Source: Marinobacterium ramblicola
GTDB lineage: Bacteria; Pseudomonadota; Gammaproteobacteria; Pseudomonadales; Balneatricaceae
DNA: 64,000 nt
Direction: 5' to 3'
NCBI RefSeq assembly: GCF_019084545.1
Contig: NZ_JAHREP010000013.1
Location: 1 to 64,000 of the forward strand
Part shown: positions 16,837 through 25,550 of the stretch, piece by piece
How the letters are laid out: every line of letters begins with the position of its first letter
Numbering within the stretch: position 1 is the first letter of the stretch
Translations under genes and position numbers: made by a program
Notes under the pieces: model-generated
Databases searched by the model: none
Told to the model about the DNA's origin: nothing
Seen by the model: only the letters and a program-made list of their open reading frames with translations

Positions 16837-18198
16837 ATGAACACAACCGATACGATGAGCAATCCGCTACTCGCCTTGGCAGACGTCGCCGCCCAATGGC
16901 ACCACCGCCCTCTGGATAACGACACCGGATGGGCGACGCGCCGTGCCATCCTGGACTGGTTCGCCACCACCCTGCCCGGCTGTGCGCTCGCCCCGGCAAC
17001 ACTACTCGCCGACGCCTTCGGCAGCAGCCGGGGAGACGGACAGGCGTTCTGCTATGTCGACGGCAGCAGGGGTTCGGCCCGATACGCCGCACTGATCAAT
17101 GCCACCGCCAGCCATACCGTCGAGTTTGACGATATCTTCAAGGATGGCGGTTACCATCCGGGCAGCCCGACCATCGCCGCCGCCCTCGCCGTTGCCCAGG
17201 AGCGGGGAGCAAGCCTCGACGCCCTGCACCGCGCAATCATCGGCGGCTACGAGGTTGGCTGTCGCGTGTCGCTGGCGATACAACCAAGCCACTACACCTA
17301 CTGGCACACCACGGCAACGGTCGGCACCATCGGTGCCGCTGTCTCCACTGCCATGCTCTGTGGCGCAGATGCCAGGGGTATCGCCCACGCCATCGCGCTG
17401 GCGACCAGCTTTGCCGGCGGTCACCAGCAGAACCTGCAGGGTGAAGGGATGGCCAAGGCGATGCATCCCGGACATGCTGCCGACGCCGGCATACTGGCCG
17501 GAATGGCGGCAGCCAAGGGGGTCACCGGATCGCTCGACAGCCTGCATGCCGCCAAAGGCTATGCGGCAGCCACCAGCGACTCATCGGGTAACTGGACCTC
17601 CGCCCTCGACGGGATAGGTCAGTGGACACCGATTACGCGCATGACGGTCAAGCACCACGGCTGTTGCGGTCATATCTTCCCGGCACTGGACGGATTGCAA
17701 AGCCTTCAGGAAACAGAGGGGTTCAAGGTGGAGGATATCGCCTCTATCCATATCTCGGGCTACAGCGCCACCTACAACATGTGCAACCGTCCCGAACCGA
17801 AGACGGCACAGGAAGCCCGCTTCAGCATTCAGTACTGTGTCGCCGCTCAGTTTATCCTGGGCGGTGTACGCCTGGCCACGTTCGAGCGCGATGCACTCGA
17901 GCGCCAGGATATTCGCGCACTCATGCCCAAGATCAGCGTCAGCGAAGATGCCGAACTGGCTGCCGAATACCCGAAGAAACGGATGGCCAGAATCCAGCTG
18001 ACGCTGAACGACGGGCGTTCGCTGCATCACTTCCAGAAGACCCGCAAGGGCGATCCGGAAAACCCGCTTAGCGACGACGAGTTGATTTCGAAGTACTACG
18101 AACTAGGGCGCTCCGTTGTCGAGGAGAGTGCGCTGGATCGACTGCGCGAGCAGATCCTGTACAGCCAGGAACTTCCCGGCGTGGTCAAGCTGCGCTGA
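16837..18198 (+). CDS. MmgE/PrpD family protein (2-methylcitrate dehydratase-like)
   Basis: 453 residues with the MmgE/PrpD pattern: helical N-domain, SHTVEFDDIFKDGGYHPGSPTIAAALA near residue 90, MTVKHHGCCGHIFPALDGL near 270 and a C-terminal dehydratase-type domain. Characterised relatives are 2-methylcitrate dehydratase and cis-aconitate decarboxylase; many members are uncharacterised hydro-lyases. The gene follows the CaiB-type CoA-transferase after 38 bases in the same operon, so it probably acts on the same carboxylic acid. No prpBC genes are nearby, which argues against the methylcitrate cycle. Confidence 0.82.
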   Translation: MNTTDTMSNPLLALADVAAQWHHRPLDNDTGWATRRAILDWFATTLPGCALAPATLLADAFGSSRGDGQAFCYVDGSRGSARYAALINATASHTVEFDDIFKDGGYHPGSPTIAAALAVAQERGASLDALHRAIIGGYEVGCRVSLAIQPSHYTYWHTTATVGTIGAAVSTAMLCGADARGIAHAIALATSFAGGHQQNLQGEGMAKAMHPGHAADAGILAGMAAAKGVTGSLDSLHAAKGYAAATSDSSGNWTSALDGIGQWTPITRMTVKHHGCCGHIFPALDGLQSLQETEGFKVEDIASIHISGYSATYNMCNRPEPKTAQEARFSIQYCVAAQFILGGVRLATFERDALERQDIRALMPKISVSEDAELAAEYPKKRMARIQLTLNDGRSLHHFQKTRKGDPENPLSDDELISKYYELGRSVVEESALDRLREQILYSQELPGVVKLR

Positions 18199-18225
18199 TC
18201 CCTCCTCAAGCCCAGACCGCATGCG

Positions 18226-19113
18226 TCAAGCGGTCCGGTCGCCTTTGAGCATCGCGTCCCACAGCTCGTTCGCCTCCAGACTGAGCGGCCGGTCGCGTCG
18301 ACGGATCAGATAGATCGGCATCCAGCTCTCCGATGGGAAGTTCTCCACCTGCAGTTGGATCAGCGTCCCCTGCTCCAACTCCGACGCCACCATGTGGATA
18401 GGTACACGCGACCAGCCCATCCCCATCATCAGCAGCGTCTTTTTCATCTGATAGTCGCTGACGTACCACACCCGCCCGCCGGGAATCACATTCACATGCT
18501 GGAACGGTGCCCGTGACCCGGTATCGGTGGTCAGGATCTGTGGAGATCCGCGCAGTACCGACTGCGGAATCTCCCCCTCCGACCGGGACGGCAGGTACTC
18601 TTTCGTTGCCACCGTCACCATCTGCAGCTGTGAAATTTCCACCGATTCGTAACGCTCATCCAGACCGGTATGGGGACCGATGGCGAAATCGGCCGTATCC
18701 AGCTCGAGCTGTTCCAGCACGCCGGAAAGATGCTCGGTGAAAATATTGAGTCGCAACCTGGGGCGCTCTGCAAAGAACGAGCGGATCACCTCCAGCCTGG
18801 GAGGCTCCGAACACATGGCACTGAGCGAGATCGACAGCGTTTCGGACAGGTTATCGGCCAGCCGGTGACCCAGCTCCTCCAGCGCCTCGGTCTCCTTGAG
18901 CAGGCGTGCAGCCTGTTGATAAAACTGCTTGCCCTCCGCGGTGACCAGCGGGCGGTACTGGCTGCGATCCAACAGCTGCAACTTAAACTCATCCTCCAGT
19001 GCACGCACCGCGGCACTGATGCTGGACTGCGTCTTGTACAACTCATTGGCGGCGGCGCGAAAGCTGCCGCAGTTCACCACCGCAACGAAGGCACGTAACT
19101 GTTCGTGAGTCAT
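18226..19113 (-). CDS. LysR-family transcriptional regulator
   Basis: 295 residues. It begins MTHEQLRAFVAVVNCGSFR with the recognition helix in TQSSISAAVRALEDEFKLQLLDRS. It is divergent from the TauE-like exporter and convergent with the MmgE/PrpD gene. The shared upstream gap (19114-19217) contains ATAGCATGAATATGTCAT, an imperfect dyad that may be its site. The TauE-like gene is the most likely target. Confidence 0.88.
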   Translation of the reverse strand: MTHEQLRAFVAVVNCGSFRAAANELYKTQSSISAAVRALEDEFKLQLLDRSQYRPLVTAEGKQFYQQAARLLKETEALEELGHRLADNLSETLSISLSAMCSEPPRLEVIRSFFAERPRLRLNIFTEHLSGVLEQLELDTADFAIGPHTGLDERYESVEISQLQMVTVATKEYLPSRSEGEIPQSVLRGSPQILTTDTGSRAPFQHVNVIPGGRVWYVSDYQMKKTLLMMGMGWSRVPIHMVASELEQGTLIQLQVENFPSESWMPIYLIRRRDRPLSLEANELWDAMLKGDRTA

Positions 19114-19217
19114 ACCCGATCCTGATCGTTATTTCCGATCATCATAGCATGAATATGTCATTATCTTTCGTTGTTCTCTCGCTTTAACATGGCGCTATCG
19201 CTAAAGGAGAGACGATC

Positions 19218-19943
19218 TTGAGTCCCGAGATACTGTGCTTGATCATCGCCGGCCTGATCACCGGCTTTTCGAAACTGTCCGTTGGCGGCATGGGTCTGCT
19301 GATACTGCCGGTGATGATGCTGTATTTCCCCGGCCCGGTCGTACTCGGCATCACCATTCCGCTCTACGTGTTGACCGATATCATCGCCGCCGCCCACTAC
19401 CGCAAACATATCCAGTGGTCGGTGCTGTCCAGGCTGATGCCGCTGACACTGGTCGGCGTGCTGGGCGGCTCCTGGCTGCTCTCCCAGCTGCCGCCGGACG
19501 GGTTCAAACTGCTGCTTGGTGTGATGATCGTCGCCATGATCCTGCTCGGTGTATGGCTGGAGCGCTGCGACACCCGGTTCATGCGCCATCCGCTCAGCGG
19601 CCACGTCGCCGGCACCACGGTCGGCTTTGTCAGCATGACCTCCAACTCGGCCGGCCCACTGGTGAGCCTGTTTATGCTCGAGCAAAACCTGTCCAAGGAG
19701 GCCTATGTCTCGACACGGGCCTGGGCGTTTCTGATGCTGAACCTGATCAAGCTGCCTTTTTTCTTCACTCTTGGTCTGCTCAATATGGAGACCCTGCAGC
19801 TAACCCTGTGGACGCTTCCCGGGCTGGCCATCGGTGCCCTGCTCGGCATCAGATTGCTGAGCAAGCTGGAGTTCAAACATATCAAATGGCTGGTACGAGG
19901 CATGGCAACCCTGGCCGCGATACGGCTGCTGTCGGCAGGCTAA
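19218..19943 (+). CDS. TauE/SafE family (sulfite/organosulfur anion exporter-like) membrane protein
   Basis: 241 residues, almost entirely hydrophobic, with about seven to eight transmembrane segments and the family's opening GLITGFSKLSVGGMGLLILP and internal repeat GTTVGFVSMTSNSAGPLVSLFML. The start is a TTG at 19218 supported by AAAGGAGA eight bases upstream. Family members move sulfite, sulfoacetate or other small anions; some act on carboxylates. Its location between TTT transporter parts gives no specific substrate. Confidence 0.82.
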   Translation: MSPEILCLIIAGLITGFSKLSVGGMGLLILPVMMLYFPGPVVLGITIPLYVLTDIIAAAHYRKHIQWSVLSRLMPLTLVGVLGGSWLLSQLPPDGFKLLLGVMIVAMILLGVWLERCDTRFMRHPLSGHVAGTTVGFVSMTSNSAGPLVSLFMLEQNLSKEAYVSTRAWAFLMLNLIKLPFFFTLGLLNMETLQLTLWTLPGLAIGALLGIRLLSKLEFKHIKWLVRGMATLAAIRLLSAG

Positions 19944-19949
19944 GCGGAT

Positions 19950-19979
19950 AAAAAAGGCCCTCGGTCGAAACCGGGGGCC
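19950..19979 (-). terminator. Rho-independent terminator of tctBA
   Basis: Ten-base-pair stem GGCCCTCGGT (19956-19965) with ACCGGGGGCC (19970-19979) and a CGAA loop (plus-strand reading). On the minus strand the stem is followed by TTTTTT (19955-19950), so it ends the tctA transcript 29 bases after its stop codon. Confidence 0.88.
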
Positions 19980-20007
19980 CAAGACGCCAAGGACGGACGG
20001 TGAAAAA

Positions 20008-21516
20008 TCAACCCTCTTCGTGATACACCTTGCGCCGCTTGGTCCAGTTATGCACCGAACGCAGCGCCGGCAAACCGAAAGAGAGGATGGCGATACTGAT
20101 CAACACAAGCGACAGCGGGCTGGTGAAGAAGATATCGAACTCGCCATTGGAGATCAGCAGTGCACGGCGGAAGTTGGTCTCCAGCATCTCGCCCAGTACC
20201 AGCGCCAGGATAATCGGCGCCAGCGGGATATCGAGCTTACGCAGCACATATCCCAGCACACCAAAGGCCAGCGTGATAAACACCGGGAACATGGAGTTCT
20301 CGGATGCGTAGGAACCGATCAGGCTGATGGCTGCCACGATTGCCGCCACTATGGGACGCGGGATATCGGATACCTTGGCCCAGTAGCGCGCACCGGCCAA
20401 ACCGATAAAGATCATTACCGGTACACTGATCCACAGCGCCGCGAAAATGGTGTACGGCACCTCCGGTGACAGGGTAAACAGCAGCGGCCCCGGCTGGATG
20501 CCGTGAATCATCAATGCACCGATCATGATCGCCGTGGTCGGCGAACCGGGTATCCCCAGGGCCAGCAACGGCGACAACGCACCGGACACCGCCGCGTTGT
20601 TGGCGGTTTCGGAGGCGGATATCCCCTCGATACACCCCTTGCCGAACTGATCGGGGGTCTTGGACAGCTTCTTCGCAATACCGTAGGAGACGAAGGAGGC
20701 GATTGACGCACCGGCGCCCGGGATAACACCGATCACATAGCCAAGCACCGAGCTTCTCAGCAGCGTGCCTTTGATCGACGCGAAGGTTTTCAGAGGCACG
20801 GCCAGGATACCGGTCATCGGCACGCTCCTGGTTTTGGCCGAGGGCCCCTCTTCGATCATGAAGATCACCTCGGACAGGGCGTACAGCCCCAACAGCACCG
20901 GCACCAGCGGCACACCCTCGAAAAATTCCGGGTTATAGGCAAATCGAGGCACACCGGTCTGCGCATCAAGACCGATGGTGGCCAGCGCCAACCCTATCCC
21001 CATGGCGATACCGCCCTTCAGTGGCGAACCGGTGGAAAAGCTCGACACCAGGCTAAGACCCACCAGCGCCAGACCGAAGTACGCGGCCGGACCGAAACTC
21101 AGCGCGAACTCGGACAAGGGCACGGCAGTCAGGAACAGCAGGAAGGTACTGACGAAGATCCCCATACCGGAGGAGACGATCGATACGTTGAGTGCCACAC
21201 CGGCTTGCCCCTTCTGGGTCAACGGATAGCCATCCCATGAGGTGGCGACCGCCGCGGCGGTACCCGGCGAGTTGAGCAGAATGGCCGAGATGGCACCACC
21301 ATACTCGGCCGCAGCATAGAGCGCGATCAGAGTCACAATGGAGACCAGCGGATCCATGCTATAAGTGAAGGGAATCAACAGCGCAACACCCAAACTTGGC
21401 CCCAGACCCGGTATGGCACCGATCAAATAGCCAAGCAGAGCACCCACAACCAGTCCCACCGGGACCATGGGATCGGCAAAGGCCGAGAACCCGAGTAATA
21501 GACTATCCAACATCAT
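20008..21516 (-). CDS. tctA: Tripartite tricarboxylate transporter, large membrane subunit TctA
   Basis: 502 residues, about 12 transmembrane segments. Family motifs include GYLIGAIPGLGPSLGVALLIP near residue 30, LYAAAEYGGAISAILLNSPGTAAAVAT near 67, GVIPGAGASIASFVSYGIAKK and GALSPLLALGIPGSPTTAIMIGAL. It forms the main channel of a secondary, cation-driven carboxylate importer. Two adjacent ATGs (21516 and 21513) follow GAGG; the second is better spaced. It is the second gene of tctBA, ending at a clear terminator. Its binding protein is probably the TctC at 14513. Confidence 0.93.
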   Translation of the reverse strand: MMLDSLLLGFSAFADPMVPVGLVVGALLGYLIGAIPGLGPSLGVALLIPFTYSMDPLVSIVTLIALYAAAEYGGAISAILLNSPGTAAAVATSWDGYPLTQKGQAGVALNVSIVSSGMGIFVSTFLLFLTAVPLSEFALSFGPAAYFGLALVGLSLVSSFSTGSPLKGGIAMGIGLALATIGLDAQTGVPRFAYNPEFFEGVPLVPVLLGLYALSEVIFMIEEGPSAKTRSVPMTGILAVPLKTFASIKGTLLRSSVLGYVIGVIPGAGASIASFVSYGIAKKLSKTPDQFGKGCIEGISASETANNAAVSGALSPLLALGIPGSPTTAIMIGALMIHGIQPGPLLFTLSPEVPYTIFAALWISVPVMIFIGLAGARYWAKVSDIPRPIVAAIVAAISLIGSYASENSMFPVFITLAFGVLGYVLRKLDIPLAPIILALVLGEMLETNFRRALLISNGEFDIFFTSPLSLVLISIAILSFGLPALRSVHNWTKRRKVYHEEG

Positions 21517-21522
21517 TCAACC

Positions 21523-22038
21523 TCAGGAAAAGTAAACGCCGAGCATAAGCACGAAGACGCTGTAGATACCGCCGGACAGCGCCACCGGAATCGCCACCAG
21601 ATAGCCGATTCTGCGTTCGCCGCCGGCCAACATGATCAACAGGGATAGCGCCGCTATACCAACCAGAGGCCCCATATGTTCCAGCAACAGAACGCCGCCG
21701 ATCAGCGCGGCGATGCCGCAGGCAACGCTGAGCGGCCGATGCAGCGTAACGTGCTTATGCTCCTTTCCGGATACCAGATGAATGACACCCAGCAGGGTCA
21801 GAAACAGAGAAGCTGCCAAGGTAGCCAGCCCGACAATCATCGGAAAATCGCCGGCGCCAACGGCACGGGGATTGAAAGGATCGGGCAGGAGTTCGGCTTC
21901 GTAGACATAGAAACCGGCAATCGCAACCAGCACCATGCCGCTGACCAGCTCCAACCACGCCATCGGAACACGCACCAGGTGCGCTTTTCGAGACTGATAC
22001 TCCTCCACGATCGCGGAGTTTACAGTGGGGTTATTCAT
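21523..22038 (-). CDS. tctB: Tripartite tricarboxylate transporter, small membrane subunit TctB
   Basis: 171 residues with a 40-residue hydrophilic N-terminus and four to five transmembrane segments (LELVSGMVLVAIAGFYVYEA, FPMIVGLATLAASLFLTLLG and others). Start ATG at 22038 has GGGAG seven bases upstream; an in-frame codon at 22077 lacks support. The gene is six bases upstream of tctA. TctB is poorly conserved, so identification rests on the DFPMIVGL-type block, topology and position. Confidence 0.85.
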   Translation of the reverse strand: MNNPTVNSAIVEEYQSRKAHLVRVPMAWLELVSGMVLVAIAGFYVYEAELLPDPFNPRAVGAGDFPMIVGLATLAASLFLTLLGVIHLVSGKEHKHVTLHRPLSVACGIAALIGGVLLLEHMGPLVGIAALSLLIMLAGGERRIGYLVAIPVALSGGIYSVFVLMLGVYFS

Positions 22039-22638
22039 TGCTGTCTCCCAGTTCAGCCGAACTGATTCGGCTTTCACTTAACCGAAACCAAACAGACACT
22101 TGGTCCCGGTGGGTTGTTATTATTTAAGGCGAACCGCCCTGGGATCGTCTCAGCAACTCCTCTTATTTATAGCCCATTGCCGAAAATTAATGTTCAGCCC
22201 CGGGATAACCAAGTGAGTGTGAGTACATGAGAGTTACTATGACGGAAGAGAGATAAACTCTGAACTGAGAATTTATTAGCCTTTGAACCGACCTCAACTT
22301 ATACAAAAAGTTATGCCAGACAATTTTCTTATTAATTATCAACACATTATATAAAAATCACCAGGCACACCCCCAACCATTCAGATTTACCCTTCCGTGT
22401 GTCCACTCCCTCCCACTTCTAACTTTTTGTTAGAGACCACGACATTTTTACTCAATTGCGCCGGCTGCCAACAAACTAAACAATTGATAGCCACGTAAAT
22501 GGCGCGGAGCGTCGTTTATATCAAAAGCTAAATCAACAGACTGAGAAAAGTGACGCTTATATACAGCGTCACCCTTCGAGCGTGTGTCCCTTCGGGCCCT
22601 TTACGGTCGACGTTCGCAGCAACAATAAGAGGCAGACT
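22039..22638. other. 600-base AT-rich divergent intergenic region
   Basis: No convincing gene. The central part (about 22240-22360) is AT-rich and unlike the flanking coding DNA. It must hold the promoters of tctBA (minus) and of the beta-oxidation-like operon (plus). An inverted repeat at 22550-22572 is listed separately. I did not find a clear consensus promoter for either side. Confidence 0.5.
22550..22572 (+). promoter_or_regulatory. Perfect inverted repeat upstream of the acyl-CoA operon
   Basis: GTGACGCT (22550-22557) and AGCGTCAC (22565-22572) form an 8-7-8 dyad with an AT-only-but-one spacer, ending 66 bases before the enoyl-CoA hydratase ATG. No T-run follows. It is a plausible operator for a dimeric regulator or a 5'-leader hairpin. 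Confidence 0.5.
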
Positions 22639-23439
22639 ATGAGCGAATCATCCCTGATCCAGTACTCGGAGAACAACGGAGTCGTCACCCTCACTCTGAA
22701 CCGCCCCGAAAAGCGCAATGCCATGAGTGACGCCATGCGCGCCGAGCTGGTCCAGCATCTGCAGGCGATCCGCACCAATCGCAGCATCCGCGCACTGATC
22801 GTCACCGGTAACGGCAAGGGTTTCTGCGCCGGGGGCGATATCGCCGGCATGAAGACCCGGATGGAAGCCGACCCGGCCACCGTTGGCTTTAATGGCTGGG
22901 AGCGTCAGCAGGGTGTTCACTATGCTGCGAGCCTGCTGCTCAATCTGCCGATTCCGACCATCGCCGCTGTTAACGGTGCCGCGGCAGGTCTGGGTGCCGA
23001 TCTGGCGCTCTCCTGCGATTTCGTCGTTGCCTCCAGGCAGTATGCCCACTTCACCTGGGCCTATATCGCCCGCGGCCTGGTACCCGATGGCGGTGGCATG
23101 TACTTCCTGCCCCGCCGCGTCGGTCTTGGCCGTGCCAAGGCACTGATCTTCAGCGGCCGTCGCGTGTCTGCCGAAGAAGCGCTGCAGCTCGGCATCGCCG
23201 ATCAGCTCTGCAATGCGGATGATCTGCTCGGCACCGCACAGGCGATGGCGGAAGAGATGAGCAGCGGCTCACGCACCGCGATCGCGCTGACCAAGTCGAT
23301 CATCAACAAAAGCTACGAGATGTCCGAGCACCAAGTGTTTGCCGAAGGCAGCAAGGCTCAGGGTATCTGCTACACCTCTCACGAACACCGCGCATCCGTA
23401 CAGGCGTTCCTGGACCGTGCACAGGAGGCCGCTAAATGA
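22639..23439 (+). CDS. Enoyl-CoA hydratase/isomerase family protein (PaaG-like active site)
   Basis: 266 residues of the crotonase fold. The first oxyanion loop is GNGKGFCAGGDIAGM near residue 58 and the second is NGAAAGLGADLALSCDF near 114. The position that is the second catalytic Glu in hydratases reads GLVPDGGGMYFLPRRVG, an Asp as in PaaG-type isomerases, so isomerase or specialised chemistry is more likely than plain hydration. Start ATG at 22639 follows AGAGG. The stop overlaps the next gene (ATGA). It leads a four-gene acyl-CoA operon. Confidence 0.85.
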   Translation: MSESSLIQYSENNGVVTLTLNRPEKRNAMSDAMRAELVQHLQAIRTNRSIRALIVTGNGKGFCAGGDIAGMKTRMEADPATVGFNGWERQQGVHYAASLLLNLPIPTIAAVNGAAAGLGADLALSCDFVVASRQYAHFTWAYIARGLVPDGGGMYFLPRRVGLGRAKALIFSGRRVSAEEALQLGIADQLCNADDLLGTAQAMAEEMSSGSRTAIALTKSIINKSYEMSEHQVFAEGSKAQGICYTSHEHRASVQAFLDRAQEAAK

Positions 23440-25550
23440 AACAACTCGACGCCCTGCTCAACCCGAAAAGCATCGCCGTGATCGGCGCCTCCGCCGATCC
23501 CAACAAGACCTCCGGTCGCCCGATCTCCTACCTGCTCAAGCATGGTTTCAGCGGCGCCATCTATCCGGTGAACCCGAAAGCGACCGAGATCCAGGGGCTG
23601 ACCTGCTACAACAGCGTCGACGCCCTGCCGGCAGCGCCGGATGTGGGCCTGGTTCTGCTCAATGCCAAGCGCAGCATCGACGCCGTGCGCTCGCTGTCCG
23701 CCATGGGCTGTAAAGCGGCCGTTGTACTGGCCAGCGGTTTCGCCGAAGCAGGCGAAGGCGGTCAGAACCTGCAGGACGAGCTGAAAGAAGCGGCCGGATC
23801 CATGCGCATTCTGGGCCCGAACACCATCGGCCTGGTTAACCTGAGTGCCCGTATTCCGCTCTCCGCCAGCGGTGCGCTTGAAGTTAGCGACCTGCCCGCC
23901 GGCCATGTTGCCGTGGTATCGCAGAGCGGCGGCATTCTCGGCGCCCTGCTCTCGCGTGCAGCAGGCCGCGGCATTGGTCTCTCCTCTTTGATCTCCACCA
24001 GTAACGAGGTGGATCTCGAGGTCAGCGATTTCATCGACTACCTGGTCGATGACGAAAACACCAAGGTGATCGCGCTGTACTTGGAAAGCATCCGTAACCC
24101 ACAGCGCTTCCGCGAAGTGGCCCTGCGTGCCCGCGAAGCCGGCAAACCGCTGGTGGTATTCAAGATCGGCCGCTCCGAAGCCGGCGCTAGCGCCGCCAGC
24201 TCGCACACCGGCGCACTGGCCGGTGAAGACCGCGTTTACGACGCCTTCTTCCGCGAGCTCGGCGTGATCCGCGCCAACACCTTCGATGAGTTCCTCGACA
24301 TTCCGGCGGTACTGGTGGCCGGTCGCAAGCTGCCGGGCCGCCGCGTTGCGATCCTGACCTCTACCGGCGGTGCCGGCACCCTGATCGCCGACAGCCTGGG
24401 GATGAATGACTTCGACACCCCCGCACCGGATGCGGTGACTGCCGAAAAACTGCGTGCTCTGCAGGGCGATACGCCGACCGCACTGGATCGCAACCCGATC
24501 GACGTGACCCTGGCCGGTCTACAACCGGACCTGCTGCGCCAGGCGATCCGCACCCTGCTGGAGAGCGAGAGCTACGACGCGCTGGTGGTGATCATCGGCT
24601 CCTCGGGGCTGGCGATGCCGGACCTTGTCGTCGGCGCCATTCAGGATTCTCTGGATACCAACGACAAGCCGGTGCTGGCCTATGTCAGCCCCTACGCGCC
24701 GGATACCTTGAAGCGTCTGAACCGCGCCGCCATTCCGGGCTTCAGCTCGCCGGAAAGCTGCTCTGCCGTACTCGAAGCGCTGCACTTCACCGGTCAGCCG
24801 CTGCTTGCCGGAAACACTGTTGCCGCAGGCCAACTGCCCGATCTGAGCGCTCTGAGCGGTTCCGTCGATGAAGCCGCCGCCAAGGCGCTGTTCAGCGAAG
24901 CCGGCATCAGCGTACCGGATAGCCGCGTGGTCAAGAGCCGCGCCGAGGCCGAACAGGCCGCCTCTGAACTGGGCGCGCCGGTGGTACTGAAGGTGCTCGA
25001 TGCCAACCTGCTGCACAAGAGCGATATCGGTGGCGTGGCCTTGCACCTGAACGACCAGACCATCGGCGAGCGTTTCGACAGGATGGTCGATGACGTGGCC
25101 TCCCACACCGATCGTCGCCCCGACACCTTCCTGGTGGAAAAAATGGTCGGTGGAGGCCATGAGCTGATCCTCGGCGCTAACCGCGACGCCTTGGGCACCG
25201 CCATCCTGCTCGGTGCCGGTGGCGTGACCGCCGAGCTGTTCAAGGACACCACGCTGTGCATGCTGCCGGCGGAAGGCGGCCTGAGTCTTGAGCAGGCTCA
25301 CACCATGATGCGCAAGCTGACCACCTGGCCGCTGCTGGATGGCTACCGCGGATCCGTGCATCGCGATACCGACGCACTGGCGCAGGCGATCGTGAACTTC
25401 TCCGCGCTGGTGGCACAAGCGGGCGAGCGTTTGGTGACCTCCGAGATCAACCCACTGTTCGTGCTGCCAGAGGGCCAGGGCGTCGTTGCCGCCGATGCCG
25501 TACTGGTACTCGAGCATCAGGAGCACGAAGGAGAGATACGCCATGGCTAA
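23436..25550 (+). CDS. Acyl-CoA synthetase (NDP-forming), acetate-CoA ligase family
   Basis: 704 residues in one chain: N-terminal CoA-binding domain (IAVIGASADPNKTSGRP near residue 14), succinyl-CoA-synthetase-like ligase domains carrying the likely phospho-histidine in SHTGALAGED near residue 254, and a C-terminal ATP-grasp domain (VVLKVLDANLLHKSDIGGVAL near 517). Such enzymes interconvert acyl-CoA and free acid with ADP/ATP rather than AMP. Translation is coupled to the preceding and following genes (4-base and 8-base overlaps). It could activate the acid fed into this operon or conserve energy as ATP at its end. Confidence 0.9.
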   Translation: MKQLDALLNPKSIAVIGASADPNKTSGRPISYLLKHGFSGAIYPVNPKATEIQGLTCYNSVDALPAAPDVGLVLLNAKRSIDAVRSLSAMGCKAAVVLASGFAEAGEGGQNLQDELKEAAGSMRILGPNTIGLVNLSARIPLSASGALEVSDLPAGHVAVVSQSGGILGALLSRAAGRGIGLSSLISTSNEVDLEVSDFIDYLVDDENTKVIALYLESIRNPQRFREVALRAREAGKPLVVFKIGRSEAGASAASSHTGALAGEDRVYDAFFRELGVIRANTFDEFLDIPAVLVAGRKLPGRRVAILTSTGGAGTLIADSLGMNDFDTPAPDAVTAEKLRALQGDTPTALDRNPIDVTLAGLQPDLLRQAIRTLLESESYDALVVIIGSSGLAMPDLVVGAIQDSLDTNDKPVLAYVSPYAPDTLKRLNRAAIPGFSSPESCSAVLEALHFTGQPLLAGNTVAAGQLPDLSALSGSVDEAAAKALFSEAGISVPDSRVVKSRAEAEQAASELGAPVVLKVLDANLLHKSDIGGVALHLNDQTIGERFDRMVDDVASHTDRRPDTFLVEKMVGGGHELILGANRDALGTAILLGAGGVTAELFKDTTLCMLPAEGGLSLEQAHTMMRKLTTWPLLDGYRGSVHRDTDALAQAIVNFSALVAQAGERLVTSEINPLFVLPEGQGVVAADAVLVLEHQEHEGEIRHG

